A stretch of DNA of 64,000 nucleotides from Psychrobacter sp. FDAARGOS_221. Lineage in GTDB: Bacteria > Pseudomonadota > Gammaproteobacteria > Pseudomonadales > Moraxellaceae. The notes beneath the pieces were generated by a model. That model did no database searches. It saw nothing but the letters and a program-made list of their open reading frames with translations, and had not been told where the DNA came from. The stretch covers positions 2,728,001-2,792,000 of the forward strand of contig NZ_NWFK02000001.1 of the NCBI RefSeq assembly GCF_002313155.2. Direction: 5' to 3'. Position numbers and translations under genes: made by a program. Each line of letters opens with the position of its first letter. Positions within the stretch are counted from its first letter, which is position 1. This document shows positions 19,666-28,681 of this stretch, piece by piece.

Positions 19666-21555
19666 ATGCCACTTTCCTTTTTTAAACCGTCTGTCCTAAC
19701 AGCTTCTGTATCAGCTCAGCATTATTTACCACGTTTGCTAAAGCTTGCGCTGGCTGGTGCGCTCAGCATGAGTGTATCCCATGCTTATGCCTCTAATTTT
19801 GGCTGTCAGCTCAATCCAGGCTATGAATTGCCTGAAGATATTGCGCTTAATTGGCTTTGCAGTTTTAATAATGAGATAGCGCCTGCCCAACATAGATTGA
19901 CCCAGAAGTATGGTGCTGTTAATCGGCAAGGTGAGGTCGTTATACCGTTTGACTATGAATCACCGGTTACCTTTTATGATGGCAAAGCGTGGGTGCAAAA
20001 AGGCGATAAGTGGGTCATCATTAACAGAGATAATCAGATTCTTGGTAAATTTGATATTCAACAAGTTTATGGTTTTACTCGCAAAGGAATGGCTTTGTTT
20101 CAACAAAACGATAAATGGGGTGTGATGAATATTGATGGTGACGTCATTATAAGGCCTCAATTTGATGATTTTGTTTACAGTTTTGGTCATGGCTCATTCA
20201 GTCAGCCCGATACGGCGATAGTCGAGATCGATGGCAAGCAGGCTGCTATTAGTGAAGCTGGCGAGATTATTTTACCGCCTAAGTTTGATGAGATTAGACA
20301 AGACAATGAGCTATTATTGGTGGTCAATGATGACAAAATGGGCGTCTATGACTTGCAAGGGAACATGCAGCAGCCTATTGAATTTGAGCCAATTAGTGGT
20401 ATATCGAGAGATGAGCGCTGGGAAGACAAATATTGGTTACTGCTTGTCGATGCTAAGAGCGGTAGAATTAAAATGGGTGCCGCCAATAAATATGGAAAGA
20501 CCATCGTGCCGGTTGAGTTCGATGACGTCGATAGGATAGGCGAAAATAAGTATAAAGTGTCAAAAAATGGCAAGTATGGCATTTATGGCGTAAATGGTCT
20601 TATCACGCCGATTCACTTTGATGTGATATCGGATACTCAACAGGGACCAACGCTGATTAAATATCAAGGACAGTGGGGGTATTTAAAGGACTTTAACTCA
20701 CTGCTGTTGGTTGACTATGACGTTGTTGATGAGTTTTCTGAAGGCTTAGCAGCTGTCGCTAATTATCAGCATAAGCCAGATAATAACGATTCTGGCGCAG
20801 CGCAAACCACACTGTCATGGGGCTATATCAATACGTTAGGTAAAGAGGTTATTCCGTTACAGTATCAAAGCGCGAAGCCATTCAAGGATGGGCTAGCGGC
20901 TGTCAAGAATAATGACAAATGGGGTGTGATTAATTTTGAAAATAAGCAAATTGCACCCTTTGAATACGATGCCATTAGCGGTTTCAAACAAGGTTATGCT
21001 GTGGTAGGCAACTACTTACCAGACGTTATGGTTGTCGATGACATATCCGATTTTTACCGCTTAGATGAGCCATCGAGCGAGCAAGCGTCAGATGGATCAG
21101 CAGCGGAAGCGGAGGCTGAGGCTGAGAATGATGTTATTAATGGTACGCAAGCGTTAGCCAGTGATGCCATTTATGGCATTGAAGATATGACATCTCGTGA
21201 GTCATTACCGATGCGTTTTGGGTTGTTAAGTAACCAAGGCTCGCTTGTCTTTCCAGCGACTTATCAAAATATAACCAGAGCCTCTGAAGGTATGATTGCG
21301 GTTAAGAAAAACGATCAATGGGGCTTTGCGAATCAACAAGGTGATCTGATATTTGACTATCAGTTTGATCAAATCTTCCCGCCGTTTGAGCAGGGTGAAA
21401 TGCAAGTAGATAACTGCTATGACGACGCGGGTAATCGTCTATATTGCCACGCTGATGAGGTGAATATTAAATCCTTACACATTAACAAACAGGGTGATAT
21501 TATTTATGGTTTAAGCTCGGAGATGAGCTATGCGACAGAAGAGGCAGCAGAGTAA
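19666..21555 (+). CDS. WG-repeat protein with signal peptide
   Basis: Exported protein of 629 residues built from repeated WG (KWGYID-like) beta units; function of the family is unknown, often proposed to mediate binding. A hydrophobic stretch LLKLALAGALSMSVSHAYAS at about residues 25-44 looks like a Sec signal peptide with an AxA-type cleavage site. At least nine WG-type motifs are visible (DKWVIINRDNQILG, DKWGVMNIDGDVII, GQWGYLKDF, LSWGYINTLGKEVI, DKWGVINFENKQIA, DQWGFANQQGDLIF among them). An acidic low-complexity insert (AEAEAEAEND) occurs near residue 480. A second WG-repeat protein lies at 47382-49097. Confidence 0.88.
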   Translation: MPLSFFKPSVLTASVSAQHYLPRLLKLALAGALSMSVSHAYASNFGCQLNPGYELPEDIALNWLCSFNNEIAPAQHRLTQKYGAVNRQGEVVIPFDYESPVTFYDGKAWVQKGDKWVIINRDNQILGKFDIQQVYGFTRKGMALFQQNDKWGVMNIDGDVIIRPQFDDFVYSFGHGSFSQPDTAIVEIDGKQAAISEAGEIILPPKFDEIRQDNELLLVVNDDKMGVYDLQGNMQQPIEFEPISGISRDERWEDKYWLLLVDAKSGRIKMGAANKYGKTIVPVEFDDVDRIGENKYKVSKNGKYGIYGVNGLITPIHFDVISDTQQGPTLIKYQGQWGYLKDFNSLLLVDYDVVDEFSEGLAAVANYQHKPDNNDSGAAQTTLSWGYINTLGKEVIPLQYQSAKPFKDGLAAVKNNDKWGVINFENKQIAPFEYDAISGFKQGYAVVGNYLPDVMVVDDISDFYRLDEPSSEQASDGSAAEAEAEAENDVINGTQALASDAIYGIEDMTSRESLPMRFGLLSNQGSLVFPATYQNITRASEGMIAVKKNDQWGFANQQGDLIFDYQFDQIFPPFEQGEMQVDNCYDDAGNRLYCHADEVNIKSLHINKQGDIIYGLSSEMSYATEEAAE

Positions 21556-21589
21556 AACAGTTTATTGTTAAACTATAAACGTTAAACTT

Positions 21590-21643
21590 AAAAAAGCCAT
21601 GCTAAATGCTTAAATTCTAAGTGCATTTAGTAGGGCTTTTTTT
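21590..21643. terminator. Bidirectional terminator between WG-repeat and LysR genes
   Basis: Long hairpin AAAAAGCCATGCTAAATGC / GCATTTAGTAGGGCTTTTT with A-run on the left and T-run on the right, between two converging genes. It suits both. Confidence 0.85.
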
Positions 21644-21666
21644 AATGTCTGTTTTTCTGATGTTGA

Positions 21667-22542
21667 TTACGCCTCTTCTAAAGAATTCATTAAGGCGCTA
21701 ACTATTTTATTACTGGATTCTTTTAGTGAAAAGATTACCTCATCATAGGTCGAACTTAGCTCTATAATAGGCAGTTTGATCACCCCCTCTTTGCGTGTTG
21801 CACTTTCACTCCAAGCAAAGCCGATGCCTAAATTTTGGTGTACCGCATCAAAAACGCTCTCTTGAGTATTAACGATATAGGTCGGGGTTAGGGTTAACTC
21901 TAATTTTTTTAGAGCATTATCAATCAGCTTTTGAGTGGTCGAGCCTTGAGTGCGAAAAATAACCGTTTCTGAAACCAATTCATTTAAGCTGATGGCTTTT
22001 TTGCTGGCGAAAGGATGATCAGGTGAGCACAAAGCAACCAGCCTTTGGGTCGCGCATTTTTTCAGCTTTAGCCTGTCGTCTTGCGGTACATTGGCCAAAA
22101 TACCGACATCAACGTCACCTGCGATAACCCGATTAAAGGTCTCTTGAAAGTTGCCAAAATAAATCTCAGTTTGCAGCTTAGGGTAGGCGGCGGTGAATTG
22201 TTTTAAGATTTCAGTCCCTGGCATGGCACTACACATACCAACCTTTAATACACTGGCTTCAAACACTTCGCTTCTTTCAATCAGGGCATCAATGCCGCTT
22301 TCAATTTCTTGCATCTTACTGGTCAAAGCGCCTATCTCAAGACAATAATCAGTGGGTACCAGATATCGCCCCCGTTGTATAAATAACTTCACATCCAAGT
22401 TGGTCTCTAGCCGAGTGATGGCTTGGCTTACTGCGGACTGCGACATACCTAAGCACTTGGCCGCTTGAGTGTAGTTACCTTCCTCTAATACGGTATTTAA
22501 TATCTGTAATTGATTATAGGTATAAGGCTTTTTTGTCATCAT
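21667..22542 (-). CDS. LysR-family regulator of the phosphonate gene cluster
   Basis: Transcription factor with an N-terminal winged helix (YNQLQILNTVLEEGNYTQAAKCLGMSQSAVSQAITRLETNL) and a C-terminal periplasmic-binding-like effector domain. I use the ATG at 22542 rather than the longest frame (22611) because GGTGA lies just upstream and the HTH then starts at the usual distance. It is divergent from the ABC transporter ATPase gene with about 210 bp between, the usual arrangement for a LysR regulator and its target. Likely inducer: the phosphonate or a metabolite of it (inference). Confidence 0.92.
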   Translation of the reverse strand: MMTKKPYTYNQLQILNTVLEEGNYTQAAKCLGMSQSAVSQAITRLETNLDVKLFIQRGRYLVPTDYCLEIGALTSKMQEIESGIDALIERSEVFEASVLKVGMCSAMPGTEILKQFTAAYPKLQTEIYFGNFQETFNRVIAGDVDVGILANVPQDDRLKLKKCATQRLVALCSPDHPFASKKAISLNELVSETVIFRTQGSTTQKLIDNALKKLELTLTPTYIVNTQESVFDAVHQNLGIGFAWSESATRKEGVIKLPIIELSSTYDEVIFSLKESSNKIVSALMNSLEEA

Positions 22543-22751
22543 TTCACCATGGTCTAACATTAAAATTACAACTAATCTCAATGTTATACAGGTTAAATAA
22601 TACGAAATCATGACAGCTATAAGGTTGGCTTATGCCTGACATAGTTTTGTCATATCTATCCTCTATATTGGTCGCATTCAAAAGTACTGTCTGTTGACGC
22701 CAACGGTTAACGTCCCTGTTAACGCTAAGATATAAGTATAGGTTTGCAACT
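22543..22751. promoter_or_regulatory. Divergent promoter region between LysR gene and phosphonate operon
   Basis: About 210 bp between divergent genes. LysR proteins typically bind T-N11-A sites in such gaps. Several imperfect inverted segments occur (for example around ATAGTTTTGTCATATCTAT, 22639-22657), but none is clear enough to call an operator. Confidence 0.5.
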
Positions 22752-23657
22752 ATGTTAGAGCTCAAAAATGTGACTAAAAAGTATGATGGCAAAGTTATCT
22801 TCGAAGACTTGTCAATCAAGGTCAATAAAGGAGAGATCGTCTCCATTTTAGGTCCATCAGGCTGTGGTAAAACCACGCTACTGCATATCATTTTAGGCTT
22901 AACCAATATCAACGATGGCCGTCTTGCCTATAACGGTGAGGACATCACTCGGGTGCCGATGAAGCACAGGGGCTTCAATATTGTATTCCAAGACTATGCG
23001 CTGTTCCCAAATTTAAACGTTAAACAAAATATCGAGTATGGGCTACGCAATAGACCAAACGTCAGTACTCAAGCTGAAGTCGATGAGCTGGTCGATTTAC
23101 TTGATATCAAAGCACATTTGAATAAGCGTATCAGCCAGTTATCAGGCGGTCAAAAACAGCGTGTGGCGCTGGCTCGTACCTTGGTGATGAAACCTAAAAT
23201 CTTGCTATTGGATGAGCCATTATCGGCTTTAGATGGTGTCATTAAAGAGACCATTAAGGCGCGTATTCGTGAAATTGCTGAGCGCTATGAGCTAACGACT
23301 TTGATTGTGACCCACGACCCTGAAGAGGCGATGACACTATCAGACCGTATTTTATTGCTGTCAGATGGCAAAGTGGCTCAGTACGCCAAACCTGCAGAAA
23401 TCATCCGCAATCCTGCCAACGACTTTGTCAAAAACTTTATCTTAAATCAGCTGAATATCAAACGCCGTAACATTCTAAGTTTGTTTGAAACGGATGATGC
23501 GCCAGTTGATCCATTAGAAAAATACACGCAAATCCAACCTGTGCGCGACATGCCTGTAAGCGAAAGTAATGCACAGGCGGGCACGGTGACTGATGAAATC
23601 AAATCAGTGATTCAGCGCGCTGCTTCTAATCTTGAAAAAGATACCACTCAAAGCTAA
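22752..23657 (+). CDS. ABC transporter ATP-binding protein, 2-aminoethylphosphonate type
   Basis: Import ATPase of the spermidine/iron/phosphonate (PotA/FbpC/PhnT-like) class. Walker A LGPSGCGKTT, Q-loop VFQDYALFPNLNVKQNI, signature LSGGQKQRVALAR, Walker B ILLLDEPLSALD and the switch His in VTHDPEEAM are all intact. The 301 residues include a roughly 60-residue C-terminal extension without a TOBE signature. It is the first gene of the module and is followed by a two-domain permease and a binding lipoprotein, the set known for 2-aminoethylphosphonate uptake (PhnSTUV-like systems). Substrate is inferred from the downstream enzymes. Confidence 0.9.
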   Translation: MLELKNVTKKYDGKVIFEDLSIKVNKGEIVSILGPSGCGKTTLLHIILGLTNINDGRLAYNGEDITRVPMKHRGFNIVFQDYALFPNLNVKQNIEYGLRNRPNVSTQAEVDELVDLLDIKAHLNKRISQLSGGQKQRVALARTLVMKPKILLLDEPLSALDGVIKETIKARIREIAERYELTTLIVTHDPEEAMTLSDRILLLSDGKVAQYAKPAEIIRNPANDFVKNFILNQLNIKRRNILSLFETDDAPVDPLEKYTQIQPVRDMPVSESNAQAGTVTDEIKSVIQRAASNLEKDTTQS

Positions 23658-23708
23658 CAGCATCACTGCCTGTTGTCTCTTAAATACGATCAAATGCGTT
23701 AGGATATT

Positions 23709-25391
23709 ATGAAACTTAATAACTCTCCGCTGATTAAAGCCTTGTGGCTGTTTATTGGTGTGCTGTTTATCGCCTTTATGTTTATACCGCTTGGCAAAAT
23801 GTTGATGCTGTCATTGAATGTCGGTGATGGTATTGGCCTTAGTAACTTCACCGATATTATCAACAGTAAAAACTTTAGACAGGTCATGTTTAATAGTTTT
23901 TTTGTTGCCATCGTTAGTGCGATGAGTGCCACATTTTTGGCATTTATCCTCGCTTATACTGTGCATTGGACCAATCTGCCAAAGGGCTTTAAGCAAACCA
24001 TTAAGCTGGCATCCTTGTTTCCAATGCTATTACCGACAGTCACTTACGGTTTTGCCATTATCTATACCTTTGGTAAACAAGGACTGTTGACTAAGATGAT
24101 TGGCTTTCAGTTGTTTGAGGAGATTTACGGTTTTTATGGAATGTGGCTTGGCTACACCATTTATACCTTGCCAGTGGCTTTCTTATTACTCAACAACACT
24201 TTCCAGTATTTAGACAAGAAGTTTGTGATTGTGTCTGAGTTGATGGGTGACTCACGCTGGCGTCAAATCGATATGACAGTCATTCGTCCTTTAATCGGTA
24301 CCTTTGCCGCCGCCATTATCCAGTGCTTTTTTTTAGCCTTTACCGACTTTGGTATTCCGGCCTCTATTGGCGGTCAATATAACGTGATTGCAACCGAGCT
24401 ATACACTCAGATATTGGGATCATCGCCGTCATTTGAACGTGGTTCAGTGGTTGCCTTATTTATGCTGATTCCGTCTATTTTGAGTATTCTACTGCTGTGG
24501 TATGTGGCGCGTTTTAATATTCGTTATGACTCGGTCGAGCACTTTGATTTACCGACCTCAAAAATCAAAGACAGGCTACTTGCTGTCCTATCTAGCGGTA
24601 TTTTGTTCTCCTTGCTGTTTGTATTCGCGGTCATCTTTATTATTCCGTGGGTCAAAACCTGGCCCTATCAAATGGAATTTAGCACGGATACCTTTACCAA
24701 GGTCATCGAGTCATCAAACCTAATGCGAGTGTACAAAAACTCATTAATCGTAGCGACGCTAACCGCCATATTTGGCACCATCATCACCTACGCAGCTGCC
24801 CTAATTTATGAGCGCTCAAGCTTGTTTAAAGTAGGTAAATTTAGTATCGAGAGCTCAGCGTTGGTGACAAATACCGTACCGGGCATGGTGATTGGTATCG
24901 CTTATTTGATGGTGTTCTCAGGCTCATCTATCTCAAATACCATCTTTATCATCGTGATTAGTAACATCATTCACTACTTCTCAACGCCGTATCTGATGAG
25001 TAAAAACGCCTTATCAAAAATGAATTTAGGCTGGGAGACGACCGCATCGTTACTGGGCGACTCATGGCTGCAGTCATTGCGCCGTATCGTTGTACCCAAC
25101 TCAATTTTCACCTTGATCGAAGTGGCGTCTTACTTCTTTATCAGTGCCATGGTGACGATCAGTGCAGTGATATTTATCTCCGGTGCTCGCACGATGGTGC
25201 TAACAACCAAGATTGTCGAGTTGCAGCATTTCGCTCGCTTTGATGAGATTTTCATTCTCTCGCTGATGGTTTTACTGACCAATATTACAGCGCTGATATT
25301 CTTTGCTGTGGTGCGCACTCTGTATAAAAGAAGCCTGTACGGAACCGCAAAAATTAAAACCGAAGACGCTTTGACAGCGCCAGTTGTGTAG
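23709..25391 (+). CDS. ABC transporter permease with two fused permease domains, phosphonate uptake
   Basis: The 560-residue protein has about twelve helices and two copies of the binding-protein-dependent permease domain, each with an EAA-type loop (ELMGDSRWRQIDMTVIRPL near residue 180 and LGDSWLQSLRRIVVPN near 455). Such fusions are typical of FbpB- and PhnU2-type importers in the aminoethylphosphonate clusters. TAGGAT lies 5-10 bp upstream of the ATG. It lies between the ATPase and binding-protein genes in one operon. Confidence 0.9.
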   Translation: MKLNNSPLIKALWLFIGVLFIAFMFIPLGKMLMLSLNVGDGIGLSNFTDIINSKNFRQVMFNSFFVAIVSAMSATFLAFILAYTVHWTNLPKGFKQTIKLASLFPMLLPTVTYGFAIIYTFGKQGLLTKMIGFQLFEEIYGFYGMWLGYTIYTLPVAFLLLNNTFQYLDKKFVIVSELMGDSRWRQIDMTVIRPLIGTFAAAIIQCFFLAFTDFGIPASIGGQYNVIATELYTQILGSSPSFERGSVVALFMLIPSILSILLLWYVARFNIRYDSVEHFDLPTSKIKDRLLAVLSSGILFSLLFVFAVIFIIPWVKTWPYQMEFSTDTFTKVIESSNLMRVYKNSLIVATLTAIFGTIITYAAALIYERSSLFKVGKFSIESSALVTNTVPGMVIGIAYLMVFSGSSISNTIFIIVISNIIHYFSTPYLMSKNALSKMNLGWETTASLLGDSWLQSLRRIVVPNSIFTLIEVASYFFISAMVTISAVIFISGARTMVLTTKIVELQHFARFDEIFILSLMVLLTNITALIFFAVVRTLYKRSLYGTAKIKTEDALTAPVV

Positions 25392-25508
25392 CACTGGCTG
25401 TCTAGAAAGTGTCGTCTAGTAAACAGTTAACTAGTAAATAGCTAAAGCTCATTGATTCATAAAATAATTCAAATCAATTAAAACAACCCATAATAATTAG
25501 GATGAACC

Positions 25509-26525
25509 ATGAATATCTTTAAAAATAAAACCTTAAACACCTTAATGGCAGGTCTAACTTGCGGACTGTTGGTAACGGGCTGTGGCTCGCAATCGTCTGA
25601 AAGCGCTTCAGGCGCAGACGGCGACTACGAGGAAGTGGTTATCTATAGTAATGCCGATGAAGAAGCGGTTGAGGTGATTCAAGATGTGCTTGATGACGCA
25701 GGCTTTGAAGGTCAGTATGTGTTTCAGTCATTTGGCACCGGTGAGCTTGGCGGTCGTCTGCTTGCTGAAGGTCAAAATATTGAAGCCGATATGGTCACTA
25801 TGAGCTCGTTCTATATTGAGAGTGCCCAAGCCAAGCATCCGATGTTTAAAGACTTAACCTTTGATGCAAATCCTTTGGTTGAAACGCCTAAATACTATGC
25901 ACCTATCCTAAGCTTTACCGGTGCTATCTTGATGAACACCAAAGAGATGGAAGCCAATAACCTGCCAGTACCGACCAGTGCCAAAGATTTAGCCAAGCCT
26001 ATTTATAAAGACCACATTGCTATGGTAGATCCAAATGGCTCATCAACCGGCTGGTTGTTTGTGCAAGATGTCGCTGCTGAATACGGTACCGACGCAGAAG
26101 GTCAAAAAATCATGAACGCCATTCGTGAAAACGCAGGTCCTAACCTAGAGTTATCAGGCTCTGGTCCACTGAAGAAGGTAATGGCAGGTGAAGTACCAAT
26201 TGGTTTTGGTTTGCGTCACCAAGCCGTTGCTCATAAAGCAGAAGGTTTACCGATTGATTATGTTGATCCAAGTGAGGGTAACTACACATTGACAGAGTCG
26301 GTTGCGGTCATTGATAAGGGCGATAAAACCAATCCAAATGCTATGAAAATGGCAGAGCTGATTGTGACCAAAGCACGTCCTGGTCTGTTAGAGATTTATC
26401 CAAATGTGGTTTATGATGGTGAAACAGTCGCTCCTGAAAACCAAATCAAAAACGTTAAAACGTATCCAGAGGCGTTAACTGCTGAGCTATTAGACAAGCA
26501 TCGTGCATTTTTCCATGGTGAATAG
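25509..26525 (+). CDS. Substrate-binding lipoprotein of phosphonate ABC transporter
   Basis: Periplasmic solute-binding lipoprotein, 338 residues. The signal peptide ends in a lipobox LLVTGC (Cys25), followed by a Ser/Ala-rich linker and a type II binding-protein fold (bacterial extracellular family 1) beginning EEVVIYSNADEEAVEVIQ, which resembles iron- and 2-aminoethylphosphonate-binding proteins. The motif GSSTGWLFVQDV and a late basic segment fit a ligand site for an anionic compound. Iron as ligand is less likely, because the tandem Tyr residues expected of FbpA-like proteins are not obvious and the operon continues with phosphonate enzymes. Confidence 0.9.
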   Translation: MNIFKNKTLNTLMAGLTCGLLVTGCGSQSSESASGADGDYEEVVIYSNADEEAVEVIQDVLDDAGFEGQYVFQSFGTGELGGRLLAEGQNIEADMVTMSSFYIESAQAKHPMFKDLTFDANPLVETPKYYAPILSFTGAILMNTKEMEANNLPVPTSAKDLAKPIYKDHIAMVDPNGSSTGWLFVQDVAAEYGTDAEGQKIMNAIRENAGPNLELSGSGPLKKVMAGEVPIGFGLRHQAVAHKAEGLPIDYVDPSEGNYTLTESVAVIDKGDKTNPNAMKMAELIVTKARPGLLEIYPNVVYDGETVAPENQIKNVKTYPEALTAELLDKHRAFFHGE

Positions 26526-26702
26526 TTAAAAGATCTTATAGTCAGCGAACTACTAAACGGTTACGGTGTTAACCTCGCTAAGCCTACATTTGTAGTACTT
26601 ACGCTCGGTTGCCTTGTAACCATTTTAGACTTCTTTGACTATATTTGGGCTTATCGTTAATTAAACGCGTTGTTTATTGTGTTAAGAGTCAAAAGAGTTG
26701 AT

Positions 26703-27845
26703 ATGGTTATGAATAAAAAACTTTCAGACAAAAAGTATGATGTGGTCGTTGTTGGCGGCGGTATTGTAGGGCTGGCGAGTGCTTATGCGGCAGTCAAGAA
26801 AGGATTAAGTGTTGCTGTGGTTGAGCGTCATTCACAAAACAAAGATGCCTCTGTGCGTAACTTTGGATTTGTGACGGTCAGTGGTCAACGCCGCGGTGAG
26901 CATTGGCAGCGCGCCATGCATTCACGCAATGTCTGGGCAGAGGTCGCGCCAAAAGCAGGTATTCAAGTTGAGCATTCAGGACTGCATATGTTGATGCAGC
27001 GACCAGAAGCTATGGATGTGGCTGAAGCGTTTTTAAAAACAGAGATGGGCGAGGATTGTAAATTACTCACTCAGTCAGAGATTGATGACGTTGCCCCATA
27101 TCTTAAAAAAGGGCAGGGCGTGTTTTATAGTCCGCATGAGCTAAGAGTAGAGTCACACTCTGCTATTGGTAAGCTGGCGCATTGGTTAAAAGAGGCGCAA
27201 GGTGTGGACTTTTATAATCAAACCAGCGTAACGTCGATTGAGCTGCCGAATGTATATACCAGCCGAGGAGTCTTGAGTGCTGAGCACTGCGTGGTATGCC
27301 CGGGTACTGATTATAGTAGTTTATATCCTGATTTATTGGCCACGACCAAGGCTAGAATGTGTACGCTAAATATGATGCGCGTTAAGCCAAAGCAGGCCTT
27401 TACGTTAAATGCAGCAGTGATGTCAGACTTAAGCTTTGCTCGTTACGATGGGTTTGCTCAGCTTCCTGAAGCCGATGCTTTAAAGAACCTATTGGATGAT
27501 ATCCAAAGTGAAGAGCGTCAGGCAGGCGTGCATTTAATCGTGGTTCAGTCAGAAGATGGCTCTTTGATTATTGGTGACAGCCATGACTATAGTGATAGGG
27601 AGCTGCCGTTTAGAGACACGCGCATTGATGACTTAATCCTTAATGAGTTTTATCAAGTGATGGACATTGGTGACGTTGATATTACTCAGCACTGGCTAGG
27701 TGTTTATCCAAGTGCTGATGATGTGGTATTTAAAGCCTCACCAGAAGCAGGCGTCGTTGTTGGGTCAGTCACAGGCGGTACGGGCGCATCGACAGGATTT
27801 GCCTTTGGTGAAGAGTTAATCGAAATGGTATTGGAGTCAAAATAA
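26703..27845 (+). CDS. FAD-dependent oxidoreductase of phosphonate cluster (TIGR03364 type)
   Basis: DAO-family flavoenzyme, about 380 residues. It has an N-terminal dinucleotide-binding motif VVVVGGGIVGLASAYAAVKKG, the family FAD region ERHSQNKDASVRNFGFVTVSGQ and the C-terminal TGGTGASTGFAFGEEL segment that closes the FAD site. I place the start at the ATG at 26703 (AAAGAG upstream), not at the non-ATG start 11 codons earlier. Its stop overlaps the ATG of the phosphonatase-like hydrolase gene. Proteins of this subfamily are known for pairing with TIGR03351 hydrolases; the inferred reaction is oxidative deamination of an aminophosphonate to phosphonoacetaldehyde, replacing the transaminase PhnW. 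Confidence 0.88.
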   Translation: MVMNKKLSDKKYDVVVVGGGIVGLASAYAAVKKGLSVAVVERHSQNKDASVRNFGFVTVSGQRRGEHWQRAMHSRNVWAEVAPKAGIQVEHSGLHMLMQRPEAMDVAEAFLKTEMGEDCKLLTQSEIDDVAPYLKKGQGVFYSPHELRVESHSAIGKLAHWLKEAQGVDFYNQTSVTSIELPNVYTSRGVLSAEHCVVCPGTDYSSLYPDLLATTKARMCTLNMMRVKPKQAFTLNAAVMSDLSFARYDGFAQLPEADALKNLLDDIQSEERQAGVHLIVVQSEDGSLIIGDSHDYSDRELPFRDTRIDDLILNEFYQVMDIGDVDITQHWLGVYPSADDVVFKASPEAGVVVGSVTGGTGASTGFAFGEELIEMVLESK

Positions 27846-28615
27846 TGAATACGCAAAGTCATAATCAACAAAACAGCAGTACACAAGAGTTTTTAGACCG
27901 TATCAAAGCGCAATTTGACAACATTAAGCTGTGTGTATTCGATATGGCAGGCACGACAGTTAATGAAGACAATTTAGTGTACAAAACCGTACGTGACGCC
28001 ATTAACCAAGCCCTTGAAGACGCTGGTGAATCAGATAAGAAAGTCAATCTTGAGCTGTGTTTAGAGCACGGTGCGGGTAAAGAAAAGCGCAATGCCATTA
28101 ACGATATTTTAAACACCCTAGACTTATCGGACGCAGATATTGAATCTTTAACCAATACAGCATTTAAGACGTTTAAAAGCAGCTTAGCGACTGCTTATAG
28201 TGAAGATACCTTAGCTGAATTTGAGGGCATGACGACTTTGTTTGAAGCGCTTAAACACAGCGGCCGTCATGTGGTATTAAATACTGGTTATGATGCCAAA
28301 ACAGCCAATAAAATATTAACTATTTTAGGTTGGTCAGAGGGCAATCAAATAGATGCGCTAGTAACGGCCGATGATGTCGATAATGGCAGACCAGCGCCGG
28401 ATATGATTACACTGGCGATGGATAAATTCGGTGTCGCAGACTCACAGCACGTGCTAAAAGCAGGGGACAGTGGTATCGATATTGAAGAGGGTAAAAACGC
28501 TAACTGTGGTTTGGTCATAGGTGTTTTATCTGGTGCACAAAATCAAAAGCAGCTTGATAAATATAAGCCGGATGCTGTGCTAGAGAATTTGACGGATTTG
28601 AGTGCGCTGATATGA
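27845..28615 (+). CDS. Phosphonatase-like HAD hydrolase (TIGR03351 type)
   Basis: HAD-superfamily hydrolase expected to break the C-P bond of phosphonoacetaldehyde or a close analogue. Motif I is FDMAGTTVNE (nucleophile Asp33), with Ala in place of the usual second Asp, as in PhnX phosphonatase. The cap domain has GAGKEKRNAI, placing Lys79 at the same spacing (G-x-x-K) as the Schiff-base lysine of PhnX. Motif II is NTGYD, and motif III/IV LKAGDSGIDIEEGKNANC. The ATG overlaps the FAD oxidoreductase stop. 256 residues, as expected for the family. Retention of Ala and Lys argues for real C-P cleavage rather than phosphate ester hydrolysis. Confidence 0.88.
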   Translation: MNTQSHNQQNSSTQEFLDRIKAQFDNIKLCVFDMAGTTVNEDNLVYKTVRDAINQALEDAGESDKKVNLELCLEHGAGKEKRNAINDILNTLDLSDADIESLTNTAFKTFKSSLATAYSEDTLAEFEGMTTLFEALKHSGRHVVLNTGYDAKTANKILTILGWSEGNQIDALVTADDVDNGRPAPDMITLAMDKFGVADSQHVLKAGDSGIDIEEGKNANCGLVIGVLSGAQNQKQLDKYKPDAVLENLTDLSALI

Positions 28616-28643
28616 CTTCAGCTAAATGTATAACGCACTAACC

Positions 28644-28681
28644 AAAAAGGTCATACTAAGATTTTAGTATGACCTTTTTTT
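28644..28681 (+). terminator. Terminator of the phosphonate operon
   Basis: Strong hairpin with 16-bp arms AAAAAGGTCATACTAA / TTAGTATGACCTTTTT and a 4-nt loop, followed by T residues, about 30 bp after the hydrolase stop. Confidence 0.93.

Noticed and set aside
25509..26525. Ferric iron-binding protein (FbpA) as identity
   Set aside because: The fold is related, but the following FAD oxidase and phosphonatase-like genes in one operon favour a phosphonate ligand.
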